Shown here: piece by piece, positions 1-4,623 of the stretch
Numbering within the stretch: position 1 is the first letter of the stretch
Layout of the letters: each line of letters starts with the position of its first letter
From: CAYZTD01 sp964473335
Lineage (GTDB): Archaea; Thermoplasmatota; E2; DHVEG-1
Length of the DNA stretch: 7,569 nucleotides
Assembly (NCBI GenBank): GCA_964473335.1
Contig: CAYYOO010000065.1
Location: forward strand, 1-7,569
Direction: 5' to 3'
Notes under the pieces: generated by a model
What the model saw: only the letters and a program-made list of their open reading frames with translations
What the model was told of the DNA's origin: nothing
Database searches by the model: none
Translations under genes and position numbers: made by a program

Positions 1-632
1 AAAGGCTTAGGAAATAAATTAAAAAGGTTATCGTTGACATTATCTATTTTATCTTTTGTTGAGGGTTCTAAATATTTTAAGAACAGATCATATGCGTCTG
101 TAAGTAAACTTTCTTTGTATCTAATTATAAAATCTAAAACTTCTTTTGGTTTTAAAACAAAATATTTTACTTCCTTACCTTTATTTTTTGTTCCAAGGAT
201 CCCTTCTTCAATCAATTTATCTATGTGAAAATTTATTGTAGTACGGTGTTTATTTAAATGAAAACCAATCTTAGATGGATGTTTTTTCCATTTCTTTGCA
301 AAAGTTATCATATCTTTTTTGGAAGAAACTGGACAAAATAATAAATATAGAACAATATTGCGGGGAACTGGTTCTCTAAGGATATTGAAAAGATTTTTAT
401 CAGTATTACTTATCTCTTCTAATCGATAGTATCTTGAATAACCATTTACAAATTCTTTAAATAAAAACCCTCTTTTGATTAGATATTTTATATGATAAAA
501 AAGAGTGGATGCTGGCATACTTAACTCCCTAGAGATTTCTCTAAAATGCAAGCCAGGATTCTTTGATATGAAATCATAAATCTTTTTCCTAGGTTCTGTA
601 TCTATTACATCTTTTAATTTAATTTTTTTCAT
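1..632 (-). CDS. Two-winged-helix transcriptional regulator (COG3398-like), C-terminus cut by window edge
   Basis: An open frame starts with ATG at 632 and stays open for 210 codons to the left edge, so the stop lies outside the window. The product looks like a cytoplasmic DNA-binding regulator with two tandem winged helix-turn-helix domains. The first spans residues 13-72: it has the PGLHFREISREL helix, then the recognition helix PASTLFYHIKYLIKRGF (40-56) and a wing ending in YSRYYRLEE. The second spans about 87-161, with recognition helix HRTTINFHIDKLIEEGIL (129-146) and wing VKYFVLKP. The repeated 'YH/FH-I-x-x-L-I-x-x-G' pattern is the hallmark of ArsR/MarR-like wHTH folds. This architecture is common in methanogen regulators of COG3398. 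The tail (about 165-210) is helical and may dimerise or extend further. No ligand-binding residues are evident, so the targets are unknown. The gene lies 114 bp downstream of the DUF1858 gene on the same strand but seems to have its own promoter. Lys/Ile/Phe-rich composition matches the neighbours, with no sign of recent transfer. Confidence 0.85.
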   Translation of the reverse strand, partial: MKKIKLKDVIDTEPRKKIYDFISKNPGLHFREISRELSMPASTLFYHIKYLIKRGFLFKEFVNGYSRYYRLEEISNTDKNLFNILREPVPRNIVLYLLFCPVSSKKDMITFAKKWKKHPSKIGFHLNKHRTTINFHIDKLIEEGILGTKNKGKEVKYFVLKPKEVLDFIIRYKESLLTDAYDLFLKYLEPSTKDKIDNVNDNLFNLFPKP

Positions 633-660
633 GATAACTACCAAATACAAGATAATTTAC

Positions 661-700
661 TATATTTAATAATATTATTCTTAATATTATATAAATATTT
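661..700 (-). promoter_or_regulatory. Probable promoter of the two-wHTH regulator
   Basis: Read on the minus strand, a TTTATATA motif lies at 695-688, a perfect match to the archaeal TATA consensus TTTAWATA. It would start transcription near 665, giving a leader of about 30 nt before the ATG at 632. A second AT motif (TTAAATAT, within 661-670) could serve a shorter leader. The region is almost entirely A/T, so chance matches are likely. A GGTAG about 6 nt before the ATG is a weak ribosome binding site. Confidence 0.4.
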
Positions 701-707
701 CTGATAA

Positions 708-722
708 TAAACAAAAAATAGA
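708..722 (-). terminator. U-tract terminator after the DUF1858 gene
   Basis: About 30 nt past the DUF1858 stop, the minus strand carries a six-T run inside a T-rich stretch. Archaeal RNA polymerase terminates at such U-tracts without needing a hairpin, and aCPSF1-type factors assist. It precedes the candidate promoter of the next gene, so the two genes are probably separate transcripts. Confidence 0.35.
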
Positions 723-746
723 AGAAAATAAGATAGATAGGATCAA

Positions 747-953
747 TTATTGCTGAACAGTTTTATTTAAATCTTCAACAAACTTTTCAACATTTATACC
801 ATGAACACCAGCAATATCCTTAATACTTTCAAAACTAGCGGCAATACAACCAATACAGCCCATATTATACTTCTGAAAAACTGGTACAACCTCAGGGTAT
901 TTCTCAAGCACTTCTTTTATGTTCATATCTGCAGTGATTTTTCCTTCTGACAT
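747..953 (-). CDS. DUF1858 small CxxC redox-disulfide protein (hybrid-cluster-protein-associated type)
   Basis: This is a complete 68-residue soluble protein covering almost exactly one DUF1858 domain (TIGR03980-like, 'hybrid cluster protein-associated redox disulfide'). The N-terminal part (residues 6-29) has the typical ITADMNIKEVLEKYPEVVPVFQKY pattern. The Gly-Cys-Ile-Gly-Cys motif follows (Cys33 and Cys36), then ASFESIKDIAGVHGINVEKFVEDLN, with the conserved HG at 51-52. The two cysteines may form a redox disulfide or hold a metal or cluster; the exact chemistry of the family is not settled. In other genomes the domain occurs alone or near prismane/hybrid cluster proteins and Fe-S or sulfur enzymes. 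No such partner is in this window, so its substrate cannot be inferred. The start is firm: a GGTGA ribosome binding site lies 7 nt before the ATG, with a TATA box upstream. The stop is TAA. The gap of 114 bp to the next gene, with a U-tract, suggests a single-gene transcript. Confidence 0.88.
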   Translation of the reverse strand: MSEGKITADMNIKEVLEKYPEVVPVFQKYNMGCIGCIAASFESIKDIAGVHGINVEKFVEDLNKTVQQ

Positions 954-960
954 AGTAATT

Positions 961-965
961 TCACC
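961..965 (-). promoter_or_regulatory. Ribosome binding site GGTGA for the DUF1858 gene
   Basis: On the minus strand GGTGA sits 7 nt before the ATG at 953. It is a perfect complement to the anti-Shine-Dalgarno end of archaeal 16S rRNA, and it fixes this start. Confidence 0.75.
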
Positions 966-980
966 AAATCTTAACGATTG

Positions 981-990
981 TTATAAAAAG
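981..990 (-). promoter_or_regulatory. TATA box of the DUF1858 gene
   Basis: The minus strand reads CTTTTTATAA here. Counting about 25 nt downstream places the transcript start near 960, giving a very short leader that still contains most of the GGTGA site at 961-965 or starts at it. The motif is nearly symmetrical, so it could also be read on the plus strand. If this promoter is the main one, the structured island at 1021-1105 is not part of the mRNA. Confidence 0.45.
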
Positions 991-1020
991 GTTTATTATA
1001 ATACTTTTGACCAATAAAAT

Positions 1021-1105
1021 GTGAGGAGAGGGCCGGACGGAAACATTCCGGGAAGAAAAAAAGAGGTTCGGGATCGCTCTTTAGAGGGATCCGTCCGGTG
1101 ATGCT
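1021..1105. ncRNA. GC-rich three-way-junction element: candidate small RNA or structured leader, strand unresolved
   Basis: Positions 1031-1100 are 56% G+C by count (39 of 70), while the 60 bp on either side are about 20%. In AT-rich archaeal genomes such islands usually mark structured RNA. The outer stem is GCCGGACGGA (1032-1041) pairing with 1090-1099, 10 bp with one G-U at the base. Two inner hairpins compete for its top: CGGAA-ACA-TTCCG (1038-1050) and GGATC..GATCC (1071-1075 with 1088-1092) capped by CTC-TTTA-GAG (1077-1086). With the outer stem shortened to 6 bp (1032-1037/1094-1099) all three helices coexist as a three-way junction with an A-rich single-stranded linker (1051-1070). 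The minus strand has a TTTAAATA box 20-25 nt upstream but also a seven-T run in the middle. The plus strand has only a TTATTATAAT-like box. No tRNA, 5S, SRP or C/D-box RNA signature fits. No long ORF crosses it. The function is unknown. Confidence 0.55.
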
Positions 1106-1127
1106 TAATTAGTATAGAAAAATCTAA

Positions 1128-1137
1128 TATTTAAATA
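1128..1137 (-). promoter_or_regulatory. Palindromic TATA box upstream of the structured element
   Basis: TATTTAAATA is palindromic and contains a perfect TTTAAATA on both strands. On the minus strand it would start transcription near 1105-1107, just before the outer stem of the GC-rich element. It also follows a T-rich stretch (1138-1146 region) that could end archease transcripts. On the plus strand it would lead only into antisense of archease. Confidence 0.4.
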
Positions 1138-1167
1138 AAAAGAAAGGGTAATTGAAAGTATTAAAGA

Positions 1168-1584
1168 TCATATGTCAAATAAGACCTGAACACTGCACTT
1201 TTTATTTTTTTTAATTTCAAGCATATGATAAGTAACTGCTTTTATCTCTGAACCGATCTTATGTTTAGATAAATCAAATTTTTCACCAAAAACTTTTGCT
1301 TCAAGTTTATTTTCAGATTCATTAATATCCACCTTAAAAAAACCAAAAACTAGATTTTTAGTATCATGTAAAAAAATAAGCTCAGATAAAAAATCTACTA
1401 AAAGCTGCTCTAAGTCATCTGCTTTAAGTTCGATATCATATTCTCCGATATTTTCAATTTCAGAGTTATCAGTAATAATATCAAACATTGCCTTTGCTGC
1501 ATTTGAAAATGCTAAAGATAGGTTTTTACCGTATGCCTTTACCCCTACATCAGCAGTATGATCAATTATCTCATATTTTTTCAT
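1168..1584 (-). CDS. Archease, activator of the RtcB RNA ligase
   Basis: Archease is a small cytoplasmic protein that helps RtcB, the 3'-phosphate RNA ligase of tRNA splicing and RNA repair, to be guanylylated for multiple turnovers. The 138-residue product is the usual family length. The signature Asp-His-Thr-Ala-Asp (residues 8-12) opens the protein, followed by VGVKAYG and the helix LSLAFSNAAKAMFDI. The central motif DLEQLLVDFLSELIFLHD lies at 57-74, KAVTYHMLEIKK at 115-126, and the conserved C-terminal VLFDI ends at Asp137-Ile138. Asp12 and the terminal acidic residue are the metal-binding positions known in the family. The ATG at 1584 is chosen because the motif begins right there. The frame stays open further upstream to 1878, but that extension is antisense to the response regulator and has no family similarity. 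The stop is TGA. The gene is divergent from the response regulator and its promoter must lie in the shared 97-bp gap. No rtcB is in the window. Confidence 0.93.
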   Translation of the reverse strand: MKKYEIIDHTADVGVKAYGKNLSLAFSNAAKAMFDIITDNSEIENIGEYDIELKADDLEQLLVDFLSELIFLHDTKNLVFGFFKVDINESENKLEAKVFGEKFDLSKHKIGSEIKAVTYHMLEIKKNKKCSVQVLFDI

Positions 1585-1681
1585 ATAAGAAAACCTAAAG
1601 ACCCATATTAAGATTAAGATAAAATATTTTTTCCAAATATTTTTTAATAAGTAGAATATATAAAAAATGAGAATATATCTT
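1585..1681. promoter_or_regulatory. Divergent promoter region between archease and the response regulator
   Basis: This 97-bp, very AT-rich gap must hold both promoters. For the plus strand, ATATATAAAA at 1656-1665 is a good TATA box and would start transcription at about 1683-1687, essentially at the ATG at 1682. That suggests a leaderless or nearly leaderless mRNA; no Shine-Dalgarno sequence precedes this ATG. For the minus strand, AT-rich motifs around 1618-1630 and 1635-1645 could serve archease, but none stands out. Confidence 0.4.
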
Positions 1682-2083
1682 ATGAAAACCAAAGTAATGA
1701 TAGTCGATGATGAGCCTGACGTACAAGAATCACTAAAACAGATTCTTGAAAGAAATGATTTTGATGTAGTAACAGCATCTGATGGTTTTGAATGCTTGGA
1801 AAAAATCAAAGACGGTTTTAAAGGAATAATTTTGATGGATATTATGATGCCTGAGATGAGCGGATGGGATACAATCAAAAAGATTGTAGAAAAAAACTAC
1901 ACAAAAAATGTAGAAATCGAAATAATCAGTGCACTTGGAGTAAAAGAAAATAAAAACATGGGTAATCTTGAACCCTACGTATATGATTATCTAAATAAGC
2001 CAATTGATATAAATGAACTGATAGAAAGCATAAAAAAATGTAAAAAATACTTTTATGCTAAAAATAATGAAAATAATATCTAA
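1682..2083 (+). CDS. Single-domain response regulator (CheY-like receiver)
   Basis: This 133-residue protein is one receiver (REC) domain with no output domain, only a short Lys/Asn-rich tail. All receiver hallmarks are present: the acidic pair Asp9-Asp10 (IVDDEPD), phospho-acceptor Asp53 in LMDIMMPEMSGWD, Ser83 in the IISA switch position, and Lys106 in the LNKP motif with its cis-proline. It should accept phosphate from a histidine kinase and signal by protein-protein contact. Such orphan regulators are frequent in methanogens, often working with soluble hybrid kinases encoded elsewhere. The start at 1682 is preferred over the in-frame ATG at 1667, because the family begins with a short basic stretch before 'VMIVDDE' and the TATA box at 1656-1665 would place the transcript start after 1667. 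The gene is divergent from archease and converges on the PqqD-like gene with 3 nt between stop codons. No kinase, chemotaxis or flagellar gene is nearby, so its pathway is unknown. Confidence 0.92.
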   Translation: MKTKVMIVDDEPDVQESLKQILERNDFDVVTASDGFECLEKIKDGFKGIILMDIMMPEMSGWDTIKKIVEKNYTKNVEIEIISALGVKENKNMGNLEPYVYDYLNKPIDINELIESIKKCKKYFYAKNNENNI

Positions 2084-2086
2084 GGA

Positions 2087-2452
2087 TTATTCTAACTCTA
2101 TATAACCAAGATTTGTAAGATTCTGTAAAAAAAGATAAAGTCTTTGATCTATATTTTTTTCATCTGGAAATTCTTTTTGTACAATCTTTAAAATATCTTC
2201 AACAGTGCGTCTGCCGTCACAGTTCTTCCAGACAATGCTTCCTAGTTTGTCCATGTTTGCAGTGAATTTATTGTCCTTTTTAATTAGATTTAAAAAAGAT
2301 TTGCCAAGATTTGATTTGAACTTGGTGACCTTTAATTTAACTATTCCTTCTGAGTTCTCTTTCCATTTGATATCAGCCCTATGAGGACGATATCTTAGGA
2401 ATTCTTCCTCAGTTGGAAGATTTGGTTTTTTTTCTTTTTTATTCCTTAGCAA
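2087..2452 (-). CDS. PqqD-family protein, coupled to the OPT transporter
   Basis: A 121-residue soluble protein. Residues about 45-120 match the PqqD fold: LGKSFLNLIKK, then the diagnostic stretch DKLGSIVWKNCDGRRTV (68-84, with the conserved 'Trp...Asp-Gly..Thr-Val'), helix EDILKIVQKEF, and FLQNLTNLGYIELE at the end. PqqD domains are winged-helix peptide-binding modules (RiPP recognition elements); PqqD itself presents the precursor peptide PqqA to a radical-SAM enzyme. This version has an extra basic N-terminal stretch of about 40 residues, and no radical-SAM or precursor peptide gene is seen here, so PQQ synthesis is not implied. The start is a TTG at 2452, inside the end of the transporter gene (14-nt overlap). 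A GAGGG site 6 nt upstream supports it, and no ATG exists before residue 67. The overlap implies translational coupling with the transporter. An adaptor or peptide-binding role for the transporter is inference only. Confidence 0.82.
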   Translation of the reverse strand: MLRNKKEKKPNLPTEEEFLRYRPHRADIKWKENSEGIVKLKVTKFKSNLGKSFLNLIKKDNKFTANMDKLGSIVWKNCDGRRTVEDILKIVQKEFPDEKNIDQRLYLFLQNLTNLGYIELE

Positions 2453-4487
2453 AGATTTCCCTCAGTGGGATATATGCAAGAAGCACTGCAATAAAGAGCC
2501 ATATGAGTATTGAAGGTATTACTGGTGGATAATTGAATATTGCTAGATCAATTCCTCCAATTATTAGGAATGCAACAATCACACCCATGAGTGCTTCACC
2601 AGCTATTAGTCCCGCTGTGAGAAGAAGGCCCGTTCTTATAATCTTTTCCTTTGGTTTAACATCGGTTTGCTTGATTGCTAGTTCCCATTCACTGACTTCT
2701 TCCTCTTCAGCACTTCCGTATTTCTTTTCAATGTGTCTGTTTGTAAAGTATCTAACAATTCCACCGCTGAATATTGGAACACTTAAGGTAAACGGTAAAT
2801 AAATTCCAATAGCTACAGGTAGAACAGGTAGATCAATTAAAATTAGAACAAATGCTAAGATAGCCCCTGCGATAACAAACGGCCATACCATACCTCCACC
2901 TAGAACTCCTTTTACAATACCGCTCATAAGAAACGCTTGAGGAGCAGGCAGGTTTGTACTTCCTATTTGATATGCTTGGTCTAGAGCTTGAACGACAAGC
3001 GCAAGTATTGGTGCTGCTGCAAGCACGCCTATCATTTCAGCTATCTGCTGATTTTTTGGTGTTGCACCAATCATCTGACCGCAGGTCATAGATTGCAGTA
3101 CGTCCCCTGAAATAGCGGCTGCACAACATATAACTGCTGCAATTAAAATTGCAACTCCATATGCACCAACATCACCAGATAAGCCAAATCCAAGTAGTAT
3201 TAATGATGTAATTAGTAAGACTGAAACGGTAACGCCAGATATTGGATTGTTTGATGAACCCAAGAGGCCAGCCATATACCCCGCAATTGCTGATGCAATA
3301 AATGCAAATAATATAGCAAAAACAGCCATAATACCAGATATTGCCCATTCGTTTGAAATATAACCATATAATAAGAAAATTGGAATTGTAAGAGCTCCAA
3401 TTGCTAGAAATACATATTTAAAGTTTAGATCCTGATCGGTACGTTTCTTTGTTTCAGTTGATGCACCCTTTAGGCCAGCAACAGCTTCTTTGATTCCTTC
3501 TGAAAGGTTTGATCTTAATTTGAATATAGTATAAAGGCCGCCAACGACCATGGCTCCGACACCAATGTATCTAATGTAATTTCCCCATATCTCAAAAAAT
3601 CCCCATATGAGTTTTCCAACTTCCAGGTTTCCATTACCTAAAGAAAGAGCAGCTGTTATCTGATCTGGATTAACAGGTGTTGGAATACCGGTTGCTAGTG
3701 ATATAAGAGGAGCAAGAATCACCCATCCAATTAATCCACCAACAAATACAAAAGATGCAATCTTTGGACCAATGATCCAACCAACACCTAAAAGTGCCGG
3801 GGATGTAGCTACACCGCCATATAAAAAGGCAGGTCTTTCTACTCCATTGATACTATATGAGCCAATATTTACAATTCTATGAACTGCACCACTAACTGCT
3901 TTTATAGCGACTTGACCGAATTTAAAAAGAGCTGCAACAAAAACACCGACTAAAAGCCAGATACCGCTAACTCCCGATCCTGTTTTTTCTTTTTTAGCAT
4001 TAGTTGAACTTTCACCGCCAACTGTGGTTGTAAGAACAGCAGCAACAGCAACTCCCTCAGGAAACGGAAGATCTGTTTTCATGATAAGTGCACGTCTGAG
4101 TGGAACCATCCATAAAACACCTAGCATTCCACCTAATAGTGCTATAATTGTTGTCTCAATATAATGAATTTCAGTCCATGTGCCAAGAAGAACTATTGCT
4201 GGAATCGTAAAAATAACACCAGCCGCAAGTGCTTCACCAGCAGCTGCACCCATCATACCTATATTTACTTCTAAAATTGTTCCTTTAAAAGGCTTTAATA
4301 AAGCAAAGGCCATAACTGCACCTGGAATCACAGCAGAAACTGTCATTCCGGCATAAAGTCCTAAATAAGCATTAGCTGATCCAAGTATTACAGCAAGTAA
4401 TGCTCCAACTAAAACTGCTTTCAGTGTAAGCTCAGGTATTTTCTTTTTAGCAGGTATAAATGATTTGAAATTATCTCGAGCGGTCAT
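2439..4487 (-). CDS. OPT-family oligopeptide/metal-chelate transporter
   Basis: A 682-residue polytopic membrane protein of the OPT family (COG1297), whose members use ion gradients to import oligopeptides or metal chelates; archaeal substrates are mostly unknown. After a basic, cytosolic-type N-terminus (1-20), hydrophobic segments fill almost the whole chain, consistent with about 14-16 helices. Family motifs in order: SANAYLGLYAGMTVSAVIPGAV (37-58); IGMMGAAAGEALAAGVIF (76-93); the amphipathic RRALIMKTDLPFPEG (131-145); GSSNNPISGVTVS (410-422), a strongly conserved OPT stretch; ISGDVLQSMTCGQMIGATPKNQQ (459-481); and LPVLPVAIGIYLPF (553-566). Two hydrophilic loops, about 158-170 and 325-353, and an acidic loop with EEEE (594-597) are probably cytosolic. 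The length is normal and there is no frameshift. The start ATG at 4487 follows AGGG and sits about 13 nt after the start predicted from a TATA box at 4521-4529. The gene leads a two-gene unit with the overlapping PqqD-like gene. Confidence 0.93.
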   Translation of the reverse strand: MTARDNFKSFIPAKKKIPELTLKAVLVGALLAVILGSANAYLGLYAGMTVSAVIPGAVMAFALLKPFKGTILEVNIGMMGAAAGEALAAGVIFTIPAIVLLGTWTEIHYIETTIIALLGGMLGVLWMVPLRRALIMKTDLPFPEGVAVAAVLTTTVGGESSTNAKKEKTGSGVSGIWLLVGVFVAALFKFGQVAIKAVSGAVHRIVNIGSYSINGVERPAFLYGGVATSPALLGVGWIIGPKIASFVFVGGLIGWVILAPLISLATGIPTPVNPDQITAALSLGNGNLEVGKLIWGFFEIWGNYIRYIGVGAMVVGGLYTIFKLRSNLSEGIKEAVAGLKGASTETKKRTDQDLNFKYVFLAIGALTIPIFLLYGYISNEWAISGIMAVFAILFAFIASAIAGYMAGLLGSSNNPISGVTVSVLLITSLILLGFGLSGDVGAYGVAILIAAVICCAAAISGDVLQSMTCGQMIGATPKNQQIAEMIGVLAAAPILALVVQALDQAYQIGSTNLPAPQAFLMSGIVKGVLGGGMVWPFVIAGAILAFVLILIDLPVLPVAIGIYLPFTLSVPIFSGGIVRYFTNRHIEKKYGSAEEEEVSEWELAIKQTDVKPKEKIIRTGLLLTAGLIAGEALMGVIVAFLIIGGIDLAIFNYPPVIPSILIWLFIAVLLAYIPLREIFAKE
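2459..2463 (-). promoter_or_regulatory. Ribosome binding site GAGGG deciding the TTG start of the PqqD-like gene
   Basis: GAGGG lies inside the end of the transporter coding region, 6 nt before the TTG at 2452. It is the best Shine-Dalgarno match in the vicinity and the reason the non-ATG start is accepted. Confidence 0.6.
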
Positions 4488-4520
4488 AGTATTTCCCTAT
4501 ATTATTAATATATTTCATTA

Positions 4521-4571
4521 TTTATAAAACCATCGATTTAAATTATTATAGTATTAAATATCATTTAAATT
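4521..4571 (-). promoter_or_regulatory. OPT promoter region with TATA box and twin ATTTAAATT sites
   Basis: On the minus strand TTTTATAAA (4529-4521) is a good TATA box. It would start transcription near 4500 and leave a leader of about 13 nt containing the AGGG site. Upstream, the near-palindrome ATTTAAATT occurs twice, at 4536-4544 and 4563-4571, 27 bp apart. They could be operator half-sites, alternative TATA boxes or chance in AT-rich DNA. The whole gap between the aRF1 and OPT genes is 4488-4623 (136 bp), and no gene or strong hairpin was seen in it. Confidence 0.4.
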
Positions 4572-4590
4572 CTTATCTTAATAGATTTTG

Positions 4591-4601
4591 AATAAAAAAT
4601 A
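4591..4601 (-). terminator. U-tract terminator after the aRF1 gene
   Basis: About 25 nt past the aRF1 stop the minus strand has a run of six T within an ATTTTTTATT context, the usual form of archaeal terminators. It would close the NfeD-aCPSF2-aRF1 transcript before the OPT promoter. Confidence 0.4.
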
Positions 4602-4623
4602 ATATAATAATAGGTGTATAATA

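Noticed and set aside
34..228. 64-codon plus-strand open frame
   Set aside because: It lies antisense to the continuous wHTH coding frame and has no recognisable domain, ribosome binding site or promoter.
1015..1024. ACA box of an H/ACA guide RNA on the minus strand
   Set aside because: The ACA lies about 10 nt after the stem instead of directly at its base, and no pseudouridylation pocket or k-turn was recognisable.
1062..1092. Possible tRNA because of a GGTTCGGGATC T-loop-like stretch
   Set aside because: The flanks do not form a 5-bp T stem, and no acceptor stem, anticodon arm or D arm fits around it.
1060..1100. 5S rRNA-like GATCCCGAACCTC on the minus strand
   Set aside because: The similarity is limited to a few bases, the element is too short, and the 5S stems are absent.
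1098..1104. C box (TGATG-like) of a C/D guide RNA
   Set aside because: No D box, C' or D' box at proper spacing was found, and strong long stems are not typical of C/D RNAs.
1585..1878. N-terminal extension of the archease frame (about 98 extra residues)
   Set aside because: It runs antisense to the response regulator and has no similarity to the archease family, whose conserved DHTAD motif begins eight residues after the ATG at 1584.
2087..2452. A PQQ cofactor biosynthesis pathway
   Set aside because: Only a PqqD-like domain is present; no PqqA, PqqC or PqqE is seen and the protein has a different N-terminus.
3212..3400. 62-codon minus-strand open frame inside the OPT gene
   Set aside because: It is an out-of-frame overlap with a clear OPT coding sequence, with hydrophobic composition explained by the frame shift.
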